Assembly (NCBI RefSeq): GCF_001458215.1
Contig: NZ_CYTW01000001.1
Location: 186,001 to 250,000, forward strand
DNA: 64,000 nt
Source: Shimia thalassica
GTDB taxonomy: Bacteria > Pseudomonadota > Alphaproteobacteria > Rhodobacterales > Rhodobacteraceae
Direction of reading: 5' to 3'
Shown here: positions 16,104 through 25,273 of the stretch, in pieces
Layout: the number at the start of each line of letters is the position of its first letter
Position numbering within the stretch: position 1 is the first letter of the stretch
The notes under the pieces: generated by a model
The model's input: only the letters and a program-made list of their open reading frames with translations
Database searches by the model: none
Told to the model about the DNA's origin: nothing
Made by a program: the position numbers and the translations under genes

Positions 16104-19100
16104 TTGCGCTTTTCGAAACTCAGACTGACCGGCTTTAAAAGCTTCGTCGATCCAACTGACCTTATTGTGGCCGACGGTCTCACCGGGGTTGTTGGGCCGA
16201 ACGGGTGCGGCAAGTCTAATCTCTTGGAAGCGCTGCGCTGGGTAATGGGTGAAAACCGGCCGACCGCGATGCGGGGCGGCGGTATGGAAGATGTGATCTT
16301 TGCCGGTGCCGCGACACGGCCCGCACGAAATTTTGCGGAAGTGTCGCTTCAGATTGATAACTCGGAACGTCTGGCGCCCGCCGGGTTTAACGATGATGAC
16401 AATCTCGAAATCGTACGTCGGATCACGCGTGACGTTGGCAGCGCCTACAAGGTGAATACCAAAGACGTGCGGGCACGCGATGTGCAGATGTTGTTTGCAG
16501 ATGCATCGACAGGGGCCCATTCACCTGCGCTTGTCCGACAGGGACAGATTTCAGAACTGATCAATGCCAAGCCCAAAGCGCGCCGACGCATTTTGGAAGA
16601 AGCCGCTGGCATCTCTGGTTTGTATCAGCGTCGGCACGAGGCCGAACTCAAGCTCAAAGGGGCAGAGACCAACCTGTCTCGCGTCGATGATGTGATCGAA
16701 CAACTGGCCAGCCAATTGGCGCAATTGGCAAGGCAGGCGCGTCAGGCCGCACGGTATCGCGCCATCGGGGAAGAGTTGCGAAAGTCGGAAGGGATGCTGT
16801 TATACCGCCGCTGGCGTGAAGCGGACGATGCACGATCCAAGGCCGATGAAGAGTTGCGCGTGAGGACGACGCAAGCAGCTCAGGCCGAGGCCCTTGCCCG
16901 CGAAGCGGCAAAGCAGAGGGCGTCGCGCGATGACACGCTGCCGGCCCTTCGCGAAGAAGAGGCCATTGCCTCTGCTATCTTGCAGCGTTTGCAGGTCCAG
17001 CGGGATTCGCTCAACGATCAAGAATCCCATGCTTTGCAGATTATCGAAACGCTCAAGAACCGGATCGAACAGCTGGCCTTGGATATGGAGCGTGAATCGG
17101 GGCTCAATCGGGACGCGGGCGAAACCATCGAGCGTCTCGACTGGGAAGCCAACCAGATCGCCAAGGCTGGTGAAGGACACGAAGACCGGCTGGAAGCCGC
17201 TGTTGAGGAAGCGCGCGAGGCAGCAAATATTTTGCAGGAACGCGAAAGCGACCTGTCGCAGTTGACGGAAGATGTTGCCCGTCTCGCAGCGCGCCACCAA
17301 TCCGCACAGCGTTTGCTGGAAGACAGCCGCAAAACGCAGGCAAAAAGCGAAGCAGAGGCACTGAAGGCACGAGATGCCGTGCAGGAATCGCAAAATGCGC
17401 TGACCCGCGCGGCGGAAGAATTCGAGATGGCGCAGGCTTCTGAAGAGGCTGCGCTGGAATCGGCGCAAGCTGCGGAAGAAGCTTTGGCACAGGCCGAAGA
17501 TGACCGCGCGGAGACCCAATCGCGCGAAGCAGATGCAAGGGCCGAACGGTCCGAGGCCGAGGGAGAGCTGAATGCGCTTCGGGCCGAGACAACGGCGCTG
17601 GCGAAACTGGTGGAACGGGATACCGCTGAAGGCGGTCAAATTCTTGACAGGCTGCAAGTTCAGCAAGGCTTCGAAAAGGCATTGGGCGCGGCCATGGCAG
17701 ACGACCTCAGAGCGCCCGAAGTTGATGAAGACGGGCCGTCCGGGTGGCATGTTCTGCCCCCTTATGACACCGATCAGCCGCTGCCGGACGGTGTGACTTC
17801 GCTGGTTGCGCATGTTTCCGTGCCCGAAGTGTTGCAACGCCGGATGAGCCAGATTGGTCTGGTGGCGACGGAAGATGCGATGGCCCTTCAACCCCTGCTG
17901 AAGCCGGGCCAAAGGCTGGTGTCGTTGGAAGGCGATTTGTGGCGTTGGGACGGGTTTCGGGCTTGGGCCGAAGATGCGCCAAGTGCTGCGGCCTTGCGTC
18001 TTCAGCAATTGAACCGCCTCGAAGAACTCAAGCAGCAGTTGGCAAGAGCAACCGCGCGCGCCGAGGGGGCCGTCCAGGCGCATGAAACCCTGCAAATGCG
18101 CTTGCGCGAGCTGTCCGAGGTGGACAAAGCGGCACGTTTGGCCCGACGCGACGCGGACCGCGCCGTCGCAGATGCCAATCGCGCCCTCAGCCGTGCCGAG
18201 GCAGATCGCAACCTTGCCGAAGGCCGGTTGGAGTCACTTGGTCTGGCAGTGACACGCCATGAAGAAGAGGCCATGGCAGCGCGCTCGCAGTTGCTCGAGG
18301 CAGAGCGCGGATTGTCGGATCTTGGCGACCTTGGCGCCGCACGGGCGGAGGTCGAAGATGTCAAAATGACGGTTGAGGCTGCCCGCATCACGATGATGTC
18401 GCGGCGGTCGTCCCATGACGAGGTGCGTCGCGAAGGTGAAGCCCGTTTGAAACGGTCGCAGGAAATCACCAAAGAGATCAGCGGTTGGCGGCACCGGCTT
18501 GAAACGGCCGAGAAGCGGATCAACGAGCTGGCGGAACGCAAAGAGGCATCGGAAGACGAGCTTTACGAAGCAGGAAGCGCGCCCGAGGAAATCGCGGCCA
18601 AACGTGAAGAATTGACCACCGCGATTGAAGATGCCGAAGAACGCCGCCGCACGGCGTCTGATGTTCTTGCCGAAGCCGAGACCGCATCGCGCGAAGCAGA
18701 GCACGCGGAACGCGAAGCAGAGCGTCTTGCCAGCGAAGCCCGTGAAGCACGCGCGCGGTCCGAAGCGCGCGCAGATGCCGCGCGTGAAACAGTGTCATAT
18801 GCCGCAGAGCGTATTTACGAAGAACAGCAGGTCTCGCCAGCGAAACTCCTCGAGACATTGGATGTGAATCCGGACGAGATGCCCGACAGCCATGCGATTG
18901 AAGCAGATGTGAACCGGCTCAAGCGGCAACGCGACAGTCTCGGCGCGGTCAATCTTCGTGCCGAAGAAGATGCCAAAGAAGTTCAGGAAGAGCATGATCA
19001 TCTCGTTACCGAGAAAACGGATCTGGAAGAAGCCATCCGAACCCTGCGCAACGGTATTGCAAGCCTGAACCGCGAAGGCCGCGAGCGGCTTTTGACGGCA

Positions 19101-19559
19101 TTCGAGCAGGTAAACAGCAACTTTGCGCTTTTGTTCAAACACCTGTTTGGCGGGGGCGAGGCCAACCTTGTGCTGGTTGAAAGTGATGATCCGCTTGAAG
19201 CGGGTCTTGAGATCATGTGCCAACCTCCGGGAAAGAAACTTTCAACCCTTTCCCTGTTGTCAGGTGGTGAACAAACCCTCACGGCGATGGCGCTGATCTT
19301 TGCTGTGTTCCTTGCAAACCCGGCTCCGATCTGTGTTCTGGACGAGGTCGATGCGCCGTTGGACGATGCAAACGTCACCCGTTTTTGTGATCTGCTGGAC
19401 GAGATGTGTCGACAAACCGATACGCGCTTTTTGATCATCACGCACCACGCGGTGACGATGGCACGGATGGATCGTCTCTTTGGTGTGACGATGGCCGAAC
19501 AGGGCGTGTCACAGCTTGTTTCGGTCGATCTGAAAGCCGCCGAGTCGATGGTGGCCTGA
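16104..19559 (+). CDS. smc: Chromosome segregation protein SMC
   Basis: An 1151-residue SMC ATPase. The head half starts FSKLRLTGFKSFVDPTDL with the P-loop GPNGCGKS at residues 31-38. Long coiled coils rich in Glu, Ala and Arg span roughly 160-500 and 660-1000, with a globular hinge between. The C-terminal head has the ABC signature LSGGEQTL near 1052 and Walker B CVLDEVDAPLDD near 1076. It compacts and separates chromosomes as a ring dimer, normally with ScpA and ScpB, which are not here. The start is TTG; no in-frame ATG or GTG exists before an upstream stop at 16068. Confidence 0.96.
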   Translation: MRFSKLRLTGFKSFVDPTDLIVADGLTGVVGPNGCGKSNLLEALRWVMGENRPTAMRGGGMEDVIFAGAATRPARNFAEVSLQIDNSERLAPAGFNDDDNLEIVRRITRDVGSAYKVNTKDVRARDVQMLFADASTGAHSPALVRQGQISELINAKPKARRRILEEAAGISGLYQRRHEAELKLKGAETNLSRVDDVIEQLASQLAQLARQARQAARYRAIGEELRKSEGMLLYRRWREADDARSKADEELRVRTTQAAQAEALAREAAKQRASRDDTLPALREEEAIASAILQRLQVQRDSLNDQESHALQIIETLKNRIEQLALDMERESGLNRDAGETIERLDWEANQIAKAGEGHEDRLEAAVEEAREAANILQERESDLSQLTEDVARLAARHQSAQRLLEDSRKTQAKSEAEALKARDAVQESQNALTRAAEEFEMAQASEEAALESAQAAEEALAQAEDDRAETQSREADARAERSEAEGELNALRAETTALAKLVERDTAEGGQILDRLQVQQGFEKALGAAMADDLRAPEVDEDGPSGWHVLPPYDTDQPLPDGVTSLVAHVSVPEVLQRRMSQIGLVATEDAMALQPLLKPGQRLVSLEGDLWRWDGFRAWAEDAPSAAALRLQQLNRLEELKQQLARATARAEGAVQAHETLQMRLRELSEVDKAARLARRDADRAVADANRALSRAEADRNLAEGRLESLGLAVTRHEEEAMAARSQLLEAERGLSDLGDLGAARAEVEDVKMTVEAARITMMSRRSSHDEVRREGEARLKRSQEITKEISGWRHRLETAEKRINELAERKEASEDELYEAGSAPEEIAAKREELTTAIEDAEERRRTASDVLAEAETASREAEHAEREAERLASEAREARARSEARADAARETVSYAAERIYEEQQVSPAKLLETLDVNPDEMPDSHAIEADVNRLKRQRDSLGAVNLRAEEDAKEVQEEHDHLVTEKTDLEEAIRTLRNGIASLNREGRERLLTAFEQVNSNFALLFKHLFGGGEANLVLVESDDPLEAGLEIMCQPPGKKLSTLSLLSGGEQTLTAMALIFAVFLANPAPICVLDEVDAPLDDANVTRFCDLLDEMCRQTDTRFLIITHHAVTMARMDRLFGVTMAEQGVSQLVSVDLKAAESMVA

Positions 19560-19685
19560 TCTAGCCACAGGTCCTTGATTGCGCTGTTAGAAGAGCCCTT
19601 TCAGAAAACGCCACTCAATGTCACCGGAACGTGACCGACCCTTTGGGCCGAACTGTGCGATTGTGCCCACAGAGAGGTATCAGAG

Positions 19686-20042
19686 ATGATGAAACTGACG
19701 TTAACACTTGCCCTTTTGGCGGGGCCGTCTTTTGCCGAAGAGTGGAAAATGCGAGACGGAGACCACCTGTTTTCGGCGCATGAGTTGAAAGAACGCCTGA
19801 TACAGTCAGACTTGGTTTTCTATGATGAGGGCCGCTCGGTTTATGGGGCGGACGGAAGCTATAGCTATACCTATGGCGGTGGCGGTACTTGGGAAGGCCG
19901 GTTTGAGGCGCAAGACGACAGCATCGTGTGCGTGACCTTTGTAACGGGCAGCACGCGTTGTGATCGTATCGTCGAGAATGACGGACGGCTTGTTGTTCTG
20001 ACGATTGAGGGCGAACGTTTTCCGGTTCGCCCCTCCGAGTGA
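19686..20042 (+). CDS. Small exported protein, function unknown
   Basis: A 118-residue protein with a signal peptide (MMKLTLTLALLAGPSFAEEW, cleavage after SFA). The mature part is about 100 residues with a Gly/Tyr-rich turn (GSYSYTYGGGGTWEG) and two Cys in SIVCVTFVTGSTRCDR that could form a disulfide. Short beta-rich periplasmic proteins of this form are common in Rhodobacteraceae; I recognise no domain. GAGAGG precedes the start. It converges with the RTX gene, 4 bases apart. Confidence 0.65.
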   Translation: MMKLTLTLALLAGPSFAEEWKMRDGDHLFSAHELKERLIQSDLVFYDEGRSVYGADGSYSYTYGGGGTWEGRFEAQDDSIVCVTFVTGSTRCDRIVENDGRLVVLTIEGERFPVRPSE

Positions 20043-20046
20043 TTGC

Positions 20047-21564
20047 CTAAAGAACGAAATCGAAGCTGGACCCACCCGAAATCTGTAGGGTGATCTGGTC
20101 TTGCGCTGCACCGTCCACCAAGGCCCAGATGATCCGTCCGCTTGATGTGTCGATGACAAAGGCTTCGTCTGTGCTGGTATCCCCTGCACCATGCGTATTT
20201 GCGATCGTAACGCGGAATTGGTCAGCAGTTGCAGTTGTCTGACCGAAGACCAGAACATCTCCTTCGGATTGCGAATAGTCCTGTATCCAATCAGAGCCAT
20301 GGTCGGCGACACCAAGGTGAAAGAACTTGTCTCCGCCTGACCCGCCATTCACGCGGTCGTATCCAAAGCCACCGTTGATAAAGTCGTCTCCTGCGCCACC
20401 ATAAAGCAAATCGGCAAGTGCGGCGCCGTTCAGCACGTCTTCGCCGTCCTGACCACGCAGGTCGTCGGCCCCGAAACCACCAACGAGCGTGTCGTTCCCG
20501 TCCATGCCATAAAGGAGATCGTTGCCATAAGAGCCATCAACGCTATCGTCGCCTGCACCGGCATAAATCAGATCACGCAGATCGTCCGCCGTTGCCCCGC
20601 CGGTGATAATGTCGTTGCCTTCACCACCGTTCAAAGTGTCCCGCCCGTCGCCCCCGTTCAGGGTGTCGTTGCCGCCCGCACCGGCGATACGGTCATCGTT
20701 GTTGTCACCAGTCAACAGGTCATCGTCATCGCCACCGGTCAGATCCAAAGCCGGATTCGAAGCCAGTTGACGCATTTCATCAAAGGAATAATCCACGGTC
20801 CAATCATCGCCCGCGAATCGCTGCACGTTTAGGCTGATCGTTTCAACATCGGTGACGGTGATTGATTCCCAGCGGGTGCGCGTGATTGTGACGCCTCCAC
20901 CTTCTTCGAGGCTAAGATCATAGTTGGGCAACTCATAGGCGTTCAGGATCACAAGTGTGTCCTGCCCCTCGCCGCCATCATAGGTCATCTGCCCGTCATA
21001 GTACCTGAGAGTATCGTCGCCTGCCCCCGTCATGAATGAAGTTGCATCTCTCGACGCGATGAAATCATCGTTTTCGCTGATCGTTACATTGGGAAGAGAT
21101 GTCAGTAAAATATCGTCGCGCGGTGCAAAACCGCTGTTGTCGGGGGCAACACCGCCCGCGCGCACAAGCCGATTGAAATTGTTTGCCTGCGCAATGGTCG
21201 AAACAACCGGCAAGGATGCGCCACCCAACTCAAAATACCAAACCTTGTCGATATTATAGTTCGTGATCTTGAACACATAGCTGGTCTTGTTCTGCCACTG
21301 GATCCAGCCGATTTCATAATCCGTAAAAATGCCGCCGGTTTGCCCCGGCAATCCCAGCCCGTCGACAGTAAAAGAGGCAAAGTCACTGTTCAGAGAGAGT
21401 GACGACAGGGGCAGGTTGTCGGGAATAGTTGTCAGGATGCTATAGCTGTAACTGTCGACAGCATCATTGCGGGTGACAAGGCGTGCTTCGGCAGTATCCA
21501 CCGAAATGACCTGATCGTTGTCTCCATAAGAAACGACGGTGCCGGTAAATCTGTAAGTGGTCAT
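20047..21564 (-). CDS. RTX (hemolysin-type calcium-binding) protein, type I secretion substrate
   Basis: A 505-residue acidic protein with no N-terminal signal peptide. Residues about 274-410 hold glycine-aspartate nonapeptide repeats such as GGNDTLNGGDGRDTLNGG and GGAGDDFINGG that bind Ca2+ as a parallel beta roll. The first 170 residues form an unrecognised domain with many Tyr, Asp and Asn. The end (SGGSSFDFVL) has the hydrophobic-acidic pattern of type I secretion signals. It would be exported by an ABC-MFP-TolC machine, which is not in the window. It is probably an extracellular or surface protein; there is no protease or lipase motif. Confidence 0.82.
   Translation of the reverse strand: MTTYRFTGTVVSYGDNDQVISVDTAEARLVTRNDAVDSYSYSILTTIPDNLPLSSLSLNSDFASFTVDGLGLPGQTGGIFTDYEIGWIQWQNKTSYVFKITNYNIDKVWYFELGGASLPVVSTIAQANNFNRLVRAGGVAPDNSGFAPRDDILLTSLPNVTISENDDFIASRDATSFMTGAGDDTLRYYDGQMTYDGGEGQDTLVILNAYELPNYDLSLEEGGGVTITRTRWESITVTDVETISLNVQRFAGDDWTVDYSFDEMRQLASNPALDLTGGDDDDLLTGDNNDDRIAGAGGNDTLNGGDGRDTLNGGEGNDIITGGATADDLRDLIYAGAGDDSVDGSYGNDLLYGMDGNDTLVGGFGADDLRGQDGEDVLNGAALADLLYGGAGDDFINGGFGYDRVNGGSGGDKFFHLGVADHGSDWIQDYSQSEGDVLVFGQTTATADQFRVTIANTHGAGDTSTDEAFVIDTSSGRIIWALVDGAAQDQITLQISGGSSFDFVL
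20335..20745 (-). repeat. RTX nonapeptide repeat region
   Basis: About eleven to fourteen copies of GGxGxDxLx-like units in tandem within the RTX gene. The repeat is at protein level; the DNA copies are diverged, so slippage should be limited. Confidence 0.75.
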
Positions 21565-21595
21565 TGCTGCAACTCGTTAAACGTCTTGGAAGTAC

Positions 21596-22765
21596 TCAAA
21601 GCTTGTTCAAAAGTTGGGACGTCGGCCATGCATCTGCAGGAAGACCAAGGCGTTTTTGCTCGGCCTGAACCGCGTTGCGCGTGTTCTTTCCGAGGATGCC
21701 ATCCACCTTGCCAACATTGTGCCCACGTTTTTGCAGCTTCTTTTGCAGGGATTTCATCTGGCTGTTGCTGAGTGCAGGATCAGGGTTACCCGCAATATAG
21801 GGTTTTGCACCTTCCAGACGGGTCGCAAAATACGCAGCAGTGGTCACATAGACAAAGCTTTGGTTCCACTCGAAGTAGACACTAAAGTTTGGATACGCAA
21901 GGAAGGCCGGGCCTTTGCGTCCTTGGGGCAGGACCAGAGAGGCCGGCAGGTTCGAAAGGTTCCCCTGACGCGGTTTGACACCCAAACGCGCCCAGTCCTT
22001 TGTGGACTTTGTCGTGTGCAGTCCCGACTGTGACCAATCCATGTTTTTGGGCACGATGACTTCTTGCAGCCAGGGCTGGCCTGCTTTCCAGCCGAGGTGC
22101 TGAAGCATTTTCCCGCCCGACGTCAGCGCATCCTGAGCCGAAGTTTTCAAGCGCACTTTCCCATCGCCGTCCGCATCGACGCCGTTCTCGATGATGTCTG
22201 CTGGCAGCATTTGCACCATGCCGATCTCGCCAGCCCATGCGCCAGTGGTTTTGGTCGGGCTGAAATCGCCGCGAGTATAAAGCTCTAGAGCTGCAAACAC
22301 TTGTGGTCTGAACAGGTGCGGGCGGCGGCAATCGTGCGACAGGGTCACGAGCGAGTTCAGAGTGTTAAAATCCCCCTGAAAGGCCCCATAGTCTGTCTCA
22401 AACGCCCAGAACGCCAACAGAACACCGCGCGACACGCCATACTTGCGTTCAATGTTGCTAAAGGTATTTGCGTATTGCTTGGCCTTTTTGCGGCCCGTGT
22501 CGATACGATTTTGGCTGATCAGACGGCGTGAGAAATCAGTGAACGACATCTGGAACACGCCCTGTGAGCGGTCCGCCTTTAACGTCTTTGAGTCTTGACG
22601 CACGTTTGCGAAAAAATTGTCCACGGTGGATTTGCTATAGCCTTTGGCGACAGCTTCTTTTTTCAATCCGGTGACAAAGCCTGAAAAAGACCCGCCGCAA
22701 GGTGTGTTTGCAAGGGCGGTGCTGGCGCTCAGAACAAGGGCGGCGAGGGTAAGGGAAAATCGCAT
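21596..22765 (-). CDS. Lytic murein transglycosylase (MltB-type) with C-terminal peptidoglycan-binding domain
   Basis: A 389-residue exported enzyme. A signal peptide (SLTLAALVLSASTALA) is followed by the catalytic domain with the acid Glu in LLAFWAFETDYGAFQGDFN and the GAWAGEIGMVQMLPADI stretch. Residues about 330-389 form a PGBD_1 domain with VGKVDGILGKNTRNAVQAEQ. It cleaves murein glycan to anhydromuropeptides in the periplasm during wall remodelling. The mature N-terminus is NTPCGG; the Cys is not in a clear lipobox, so it is more likely soluble than lipidated. Length is normal for this two-domain type. Confidence 0.9.
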   Translation of the reverse strand: MRFSLTLAALVLSASTALANTPCGGSFSGFVTGLKKEAVAKGYSKSTVDNFFANVRQDSKTLKADRSQGVFQMSFTDFSRRLISQNRIDTGRKKAKQYANTFSNIERKYGVSRGVLLAFWAFETDYGAFQGDFNTLNSLVTLSHDCRRPHLFRPQVFAALELYTRGDFSPTKTTGAWAGEIGMVQMLPADIIENGVDADGDGKVRLKTSAQDALTSGGKMLQHLGWKAGQPWLQEVIVPKNMDWSQSGLHTTKSTKDWARLGVKPRQGNLSNLPASLVLPQGRKGPAFLAYPNFSVYFEWNQSFVYVTTAAYFATRLEGAKPYIAGNPDPALSNSQMKSLQKKLQKRGHNVGKVDGILGKNTRNAVQAEQKRLGLPADAWPTSQLLNKL

Positions 22766-22823
22766 GAATACCTCGAATTTAACTATAAGTACTGGTTAAC
22801 AGGTGATTGTGTTTCGGCAAAGC

Positions 22824-23732
22824 CTAGAACACGGACAACACGAGACAGATGGCCAGAAACGCGGCCCATGTGCGCCACAGGGCGCGGCAGGCGGCATCCA
22901 CATCATCAGGCCCAAGGGTTCTGCGCCCATTGGGATACACGTAGGGAAAGTCGCGCATTTCACCGTCATAGGCGCGGGGGCCGGCAATCGCGGCATTCAA
23001 CGCGCGTGCCATCGCAGATTCCGGCCAGCCCGCGTTGGGTGACCGGTGTTTGGCAGCGTCCGCGCGGATGTCCCCTAGCGCATTCAGCCCATGATGCGTG
23101 GAAGCAATCAGCACCGCCGTCAGACGGGCCGGAATCCAGTTCAGCACATCATCAAGACGGGCAGCGGCCCAGCCGAACTGTTCATGGCGTGGTGTGCGAT
23201 ATCCAATCATGCTGTCTGCCGTGTTGATGATCTTATAGATCAAAATTCCGGGCAGCCCGCCGACAAGGAACCAGAACGCCGGAGCAATAACGCCGTCGGA
23301 CAGATTCTCGGCGGCGGATTCTATTGCGGATCGGGAAACTGCGGATTGATCCATGTGCGCCGTGTCGCGGCTCACGATCATTGCAACCGCACGACGCCCA
23401 TCGCCCAGAGAGATACGCAAGGCATCCGCCACCGCTTGGACATGTTGCACCAGTGATTTTTGGGCCAGCAGAATGGCTACGATGATGACTTGTGGCAGCC
23501 ATCCAAAGAGGGACACGACCCAACCAAGGCACCACATGGCTGCGACCAAAGCCGCGATCACCAGAATGCCAATGAGCTTTGCCGCGTCGCCGGTGTTAAA
23601 GCGCTTATCTGCTTGGCCGATCACCCGCCCCATCAGAATAGCGGGATGCGTGACACGGTTCCAAAGCCAGCGCGGCTCTCCCAGAAGGGCGTCCAGTGTC
23701 AAAGCAATGCTCAGGATCATGGCGGTACTCAT
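22824..23732 (-). CDS. cobD: Adenosylcobinamide-phosphate synthase
   Basis: A 302-residue membrane enzyme (CobD/CbiB). It has the family start ALTLDALLGEPRWLWNRVTHP, then SRDTAHMDQSAVSRSAIESAAENLSDGVIAP and GLPGILIYKIINTADSMIGY (each quoted in parts). It joins cobyric acid to aminopropanol phosphate in cobalamin synthesis. ATG 23732 overlaps the cobC stop (ATGA), so the two products are coupled, matching their pathway order: CobC makes the aminopropanol phosphate that CobD attaches. A longer frame to 23756 runs into cobC and is rejected. Confidence 0.92.
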   Translation of the reverse strand: MSTAMILSIALTLDALLGEPRWLWNRVTHPAILMGRVIGQADKRFNTGDAAKLIGILVIAALVAAMWCLGWVVSLFGWLPQVIIVAILLAQKSLVQHVQAVADALRISLGDGRRAVAMIVSRDTAHMDQSAVSRSAIESAAENLSDGVIAPAFWFLVGGLPGILIYKIINTADSMIGYRTPRHEQFGWAAARLDDVLNWIPARLTAVLIASTHHGLNALGDIRADAAKHRSPNAGWPESAMARALNAAIAGPRAYDGEMRDFPYVYPNGRRTLGPDDVDAACRALWRTWAAFLAICLVLSVF

Positions 23733-24679
23733 AGGGCGGCCTCGAGCTGATCCCAACGGTCTGGCGCCGGCAAACCCAGCCTTAGGAACGTTTCAGAGTA
23801 TGGAAAGATACGTGACCAGATGTGTTTGGACGCAAGCCGTTCTTGCCAGACTTTGGCGTCTGAAACCTTATAAAGACGGAACAAGGGCGTGCCGCCTGCA
23901 AGGTCCGCCCCTTTGGAAAGCATAAGCCGGTCCAATCTCTCGGAATCCTGTTGCAACCGGTTGCGCGTTTCATCAGCCCACTGGGGATCTTGCAGGGCAA
24001 GTGCGCCGATGTGCAGGGCAGGGCACGAAACGGCCCATGGGCCAGACAAATCATTGAGACGCTCGATCAGGGCGGGGTTCCCGATTGCGAACCCAAGTCG
24101 CATACCGGCCAATCCCCAGAACTTGCCAAAGCTTTTGAGAACAATGCGGCCGGGGTCTGCGCTGTGCGCGATCAGGCTTTGATCGGGGGCGATATCGCAA
24201 AAGCTTTCGTCGACAATGGTCAGCGGGGCCGTCAGATCGTTTGCCGTCCATATCTGACCCGTCGGGTTGTTCGGGTGCACAAGGACACGGGCGGTTGCCT
24301 CCTCTTGGGTGCGTTGCCACCCCTGCGCGAGAAAGGCCGCTGCGTGCTCGTTATAGGTCGGCTCTGGAATGTCCACGCCCGCGGCCGTCGCAAGGGCCGG
24401 TATACGTGCGATCAGCGCCGAAGCCCCCGGTGCAGCAAGGATCGCTGCCTGTTCCGGCACGCGCCAGAACCGTCGTGCCGCGTCCAGCAAGGCCGCTTGC
24501 GCCGCCTTGTCTGGCAGCGCAGTCCAGGCATGCTCGGGCAGCGCGGTCACCGGATAAGGCACAGGGTTGATGCCCGTAGACAGGTCGATCCAGTCAGAGC
24601 GGTCTCCGCCCCAACGGGCCATAGCGGCATCCAAGCCGCCTCCGTGATCTCGTGGTGTTTTGGTTTCGACCAAAGTCAT
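23729..24679 (-). CDS. cobC: Threonine-phosphate decarboxylase
   Basis: PLP enzyme of 316 residues, CobC/CobD-Salmonella type. It shows DHGGGLDAAMARWGG and WIDLSTGINPVPYPV at the start, HPNNPTGQIW, and the PLP Lys in VLKSFGKFWGLAGMRLGFA. It decarboxylates L-threonine phosphate to (R)-1-amino-2-propanol phosphate for the cobalamin loop. GGAGAT lies upstream of ATG 24679. No cobalamin riboswitch was seen before it, unlike cbtBA. Confidence 0.92.
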   Translation of the reverse strand: MTLVETKTPRDHGGGLDAAMARWGGDRSDWIDLSTGINPVPYPVTALPEHAWTALPDKAAQAALLDAARRFWRVPEQAAILAAPGASALIARIPALATAAGVDIPEPTYNEHAAAFLAQGWQRTQEEATARVLVHPNNPTGQIWTANDLTAPLTIVDESFCDIAPDQSLIAHSADPGRIVLKSFGKFWGLAGMRLGFAIGNPALIERLNDLSGPWAVSCPALHIGALALQDPQWADETRNRLQQDSERLDRLMLSKGADLAGGTPLFRLYKVSDAKVWQERLASKHIWSRIFPYSETFLRLGLPAPDRWDQLEAAL

Positions 24680-24757
24680 GGCGATCTCCGTATGTCCGCG
24701 GCGTTATCAAGCGGAATTTCGCCAGTTTGACAAGTCGGGACCAACGTTATGCTATCA

Positions 24758-24802
24758 TTAACGACGAATTAACCAATTCTTAGGACATTAACCGGATTAA
24801 CC
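24758..24802 (+). promoter_or_regulatory. CtrA-type binding region with TTAA-N7-TTAACC box
   Basis: TTAACGACGAATTAACC at 24758-24774 matches the CtrA full site TTAA-N7-TTAAC. Two more TTAACC copies follow at 24788-24793 and 24797-24802, the last extending to TTAACCAT, the form of CtrA half site known from Caulobacter. The whole cluster is AT-rich and lies 51-95 bases before the receiver-domain gene. Confidence 0.6.
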
Positions 24803-24852
24803 ATAAATTATGTATAAATTGGTAACGAGTGCAGAGACCGAGAGGGGTGGTC

Positions 24853-25215
24853 ATGCGTGTTTTAATTGTTGAAAGCGACCCGGACCTAGGGCGCATCTGG
24901 CAAAGGCACATGGAGCGTTTGGGCTTCAAGGTTGAATTGGCACTTGATGAACGTAATGCGATCCACGCGTTACGCATGCAAGACTTTGACATCATCGTTC
25001 TGGATCTGGTGTTGGAAGAGGGCGCGGCTTTGGCCATCGCGGATTTCGCAAGCTATCGCAGACCACATGCGCGTGTGATCTTTGTCACAAACACATCCTT
25101 CTTTTCGGACGGATCGATCTTTCGGCACAGCCCAAATGCGTGTGCATTTGTGCAGTCGGGGACACCCCCTGAAGACTTGGTCGCAATGGTCGAACACTTT
25201 GCAGAAGCAAGGTGA
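24853..25215 (+). CDS. Stand-alone response regulator receiver domain, divergent
   Basis: A 120-residue single receiver domain without an output domain. The acidic pocket is seen in LIVESDPDLG; the phosphoacceptor Asp is in FDIIVLDLVLEEG near residue 52; the switch Thr is in VIFVTNTSFF. The usual C-terminal Lys of the KP motif is missing: FVQSGTPPEDL stands where YLxKP is expected, so phosphotransfer chemistry may be altered. Start ATG 24853 follows GAGAGGGG. The CtrA-type boxes upstream suggest a cell-cycle, motility or gene-transfer-agent linked adaptor. The family is sure; activity is not. Confidence 0.8.
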   Translation: MRVLIVESDPDLGRIWQRHMERLGFKVELALDERNAIHALRMQDFDIIVLDLVLEEGAALAIADFASYRRPHARVIFVTNTSFFSDGSIFRHSPNACAFVQSGTPPEDLVAMVEHFAEAR

Positions 25216-25273
25216 GCCGAATGAGATGCGCGCGCCTTTTGACCAAAAACGCGCGATCTGATTCCTGCAGTGA

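Noticed and set aside
15907-16128. Small frame running into the smc start
   Set aside because: It overlaps smc, lacks a ribosome-binding site and shows no similarity.
16800-18095. Long open frame on the minus strand opposite smc (431 codons)
   Set aside because: It is Arg/Gln/Phe-rich, as expected from the antisense of Glu/Ala coiled-coil codons, and lacks any domain.
20335-20745. Repeated DNA that could suggest a CRISPR or tandem array
   Set aside because: The repeats are the coding units of RTX nonapeptides; there are no regular spacers.
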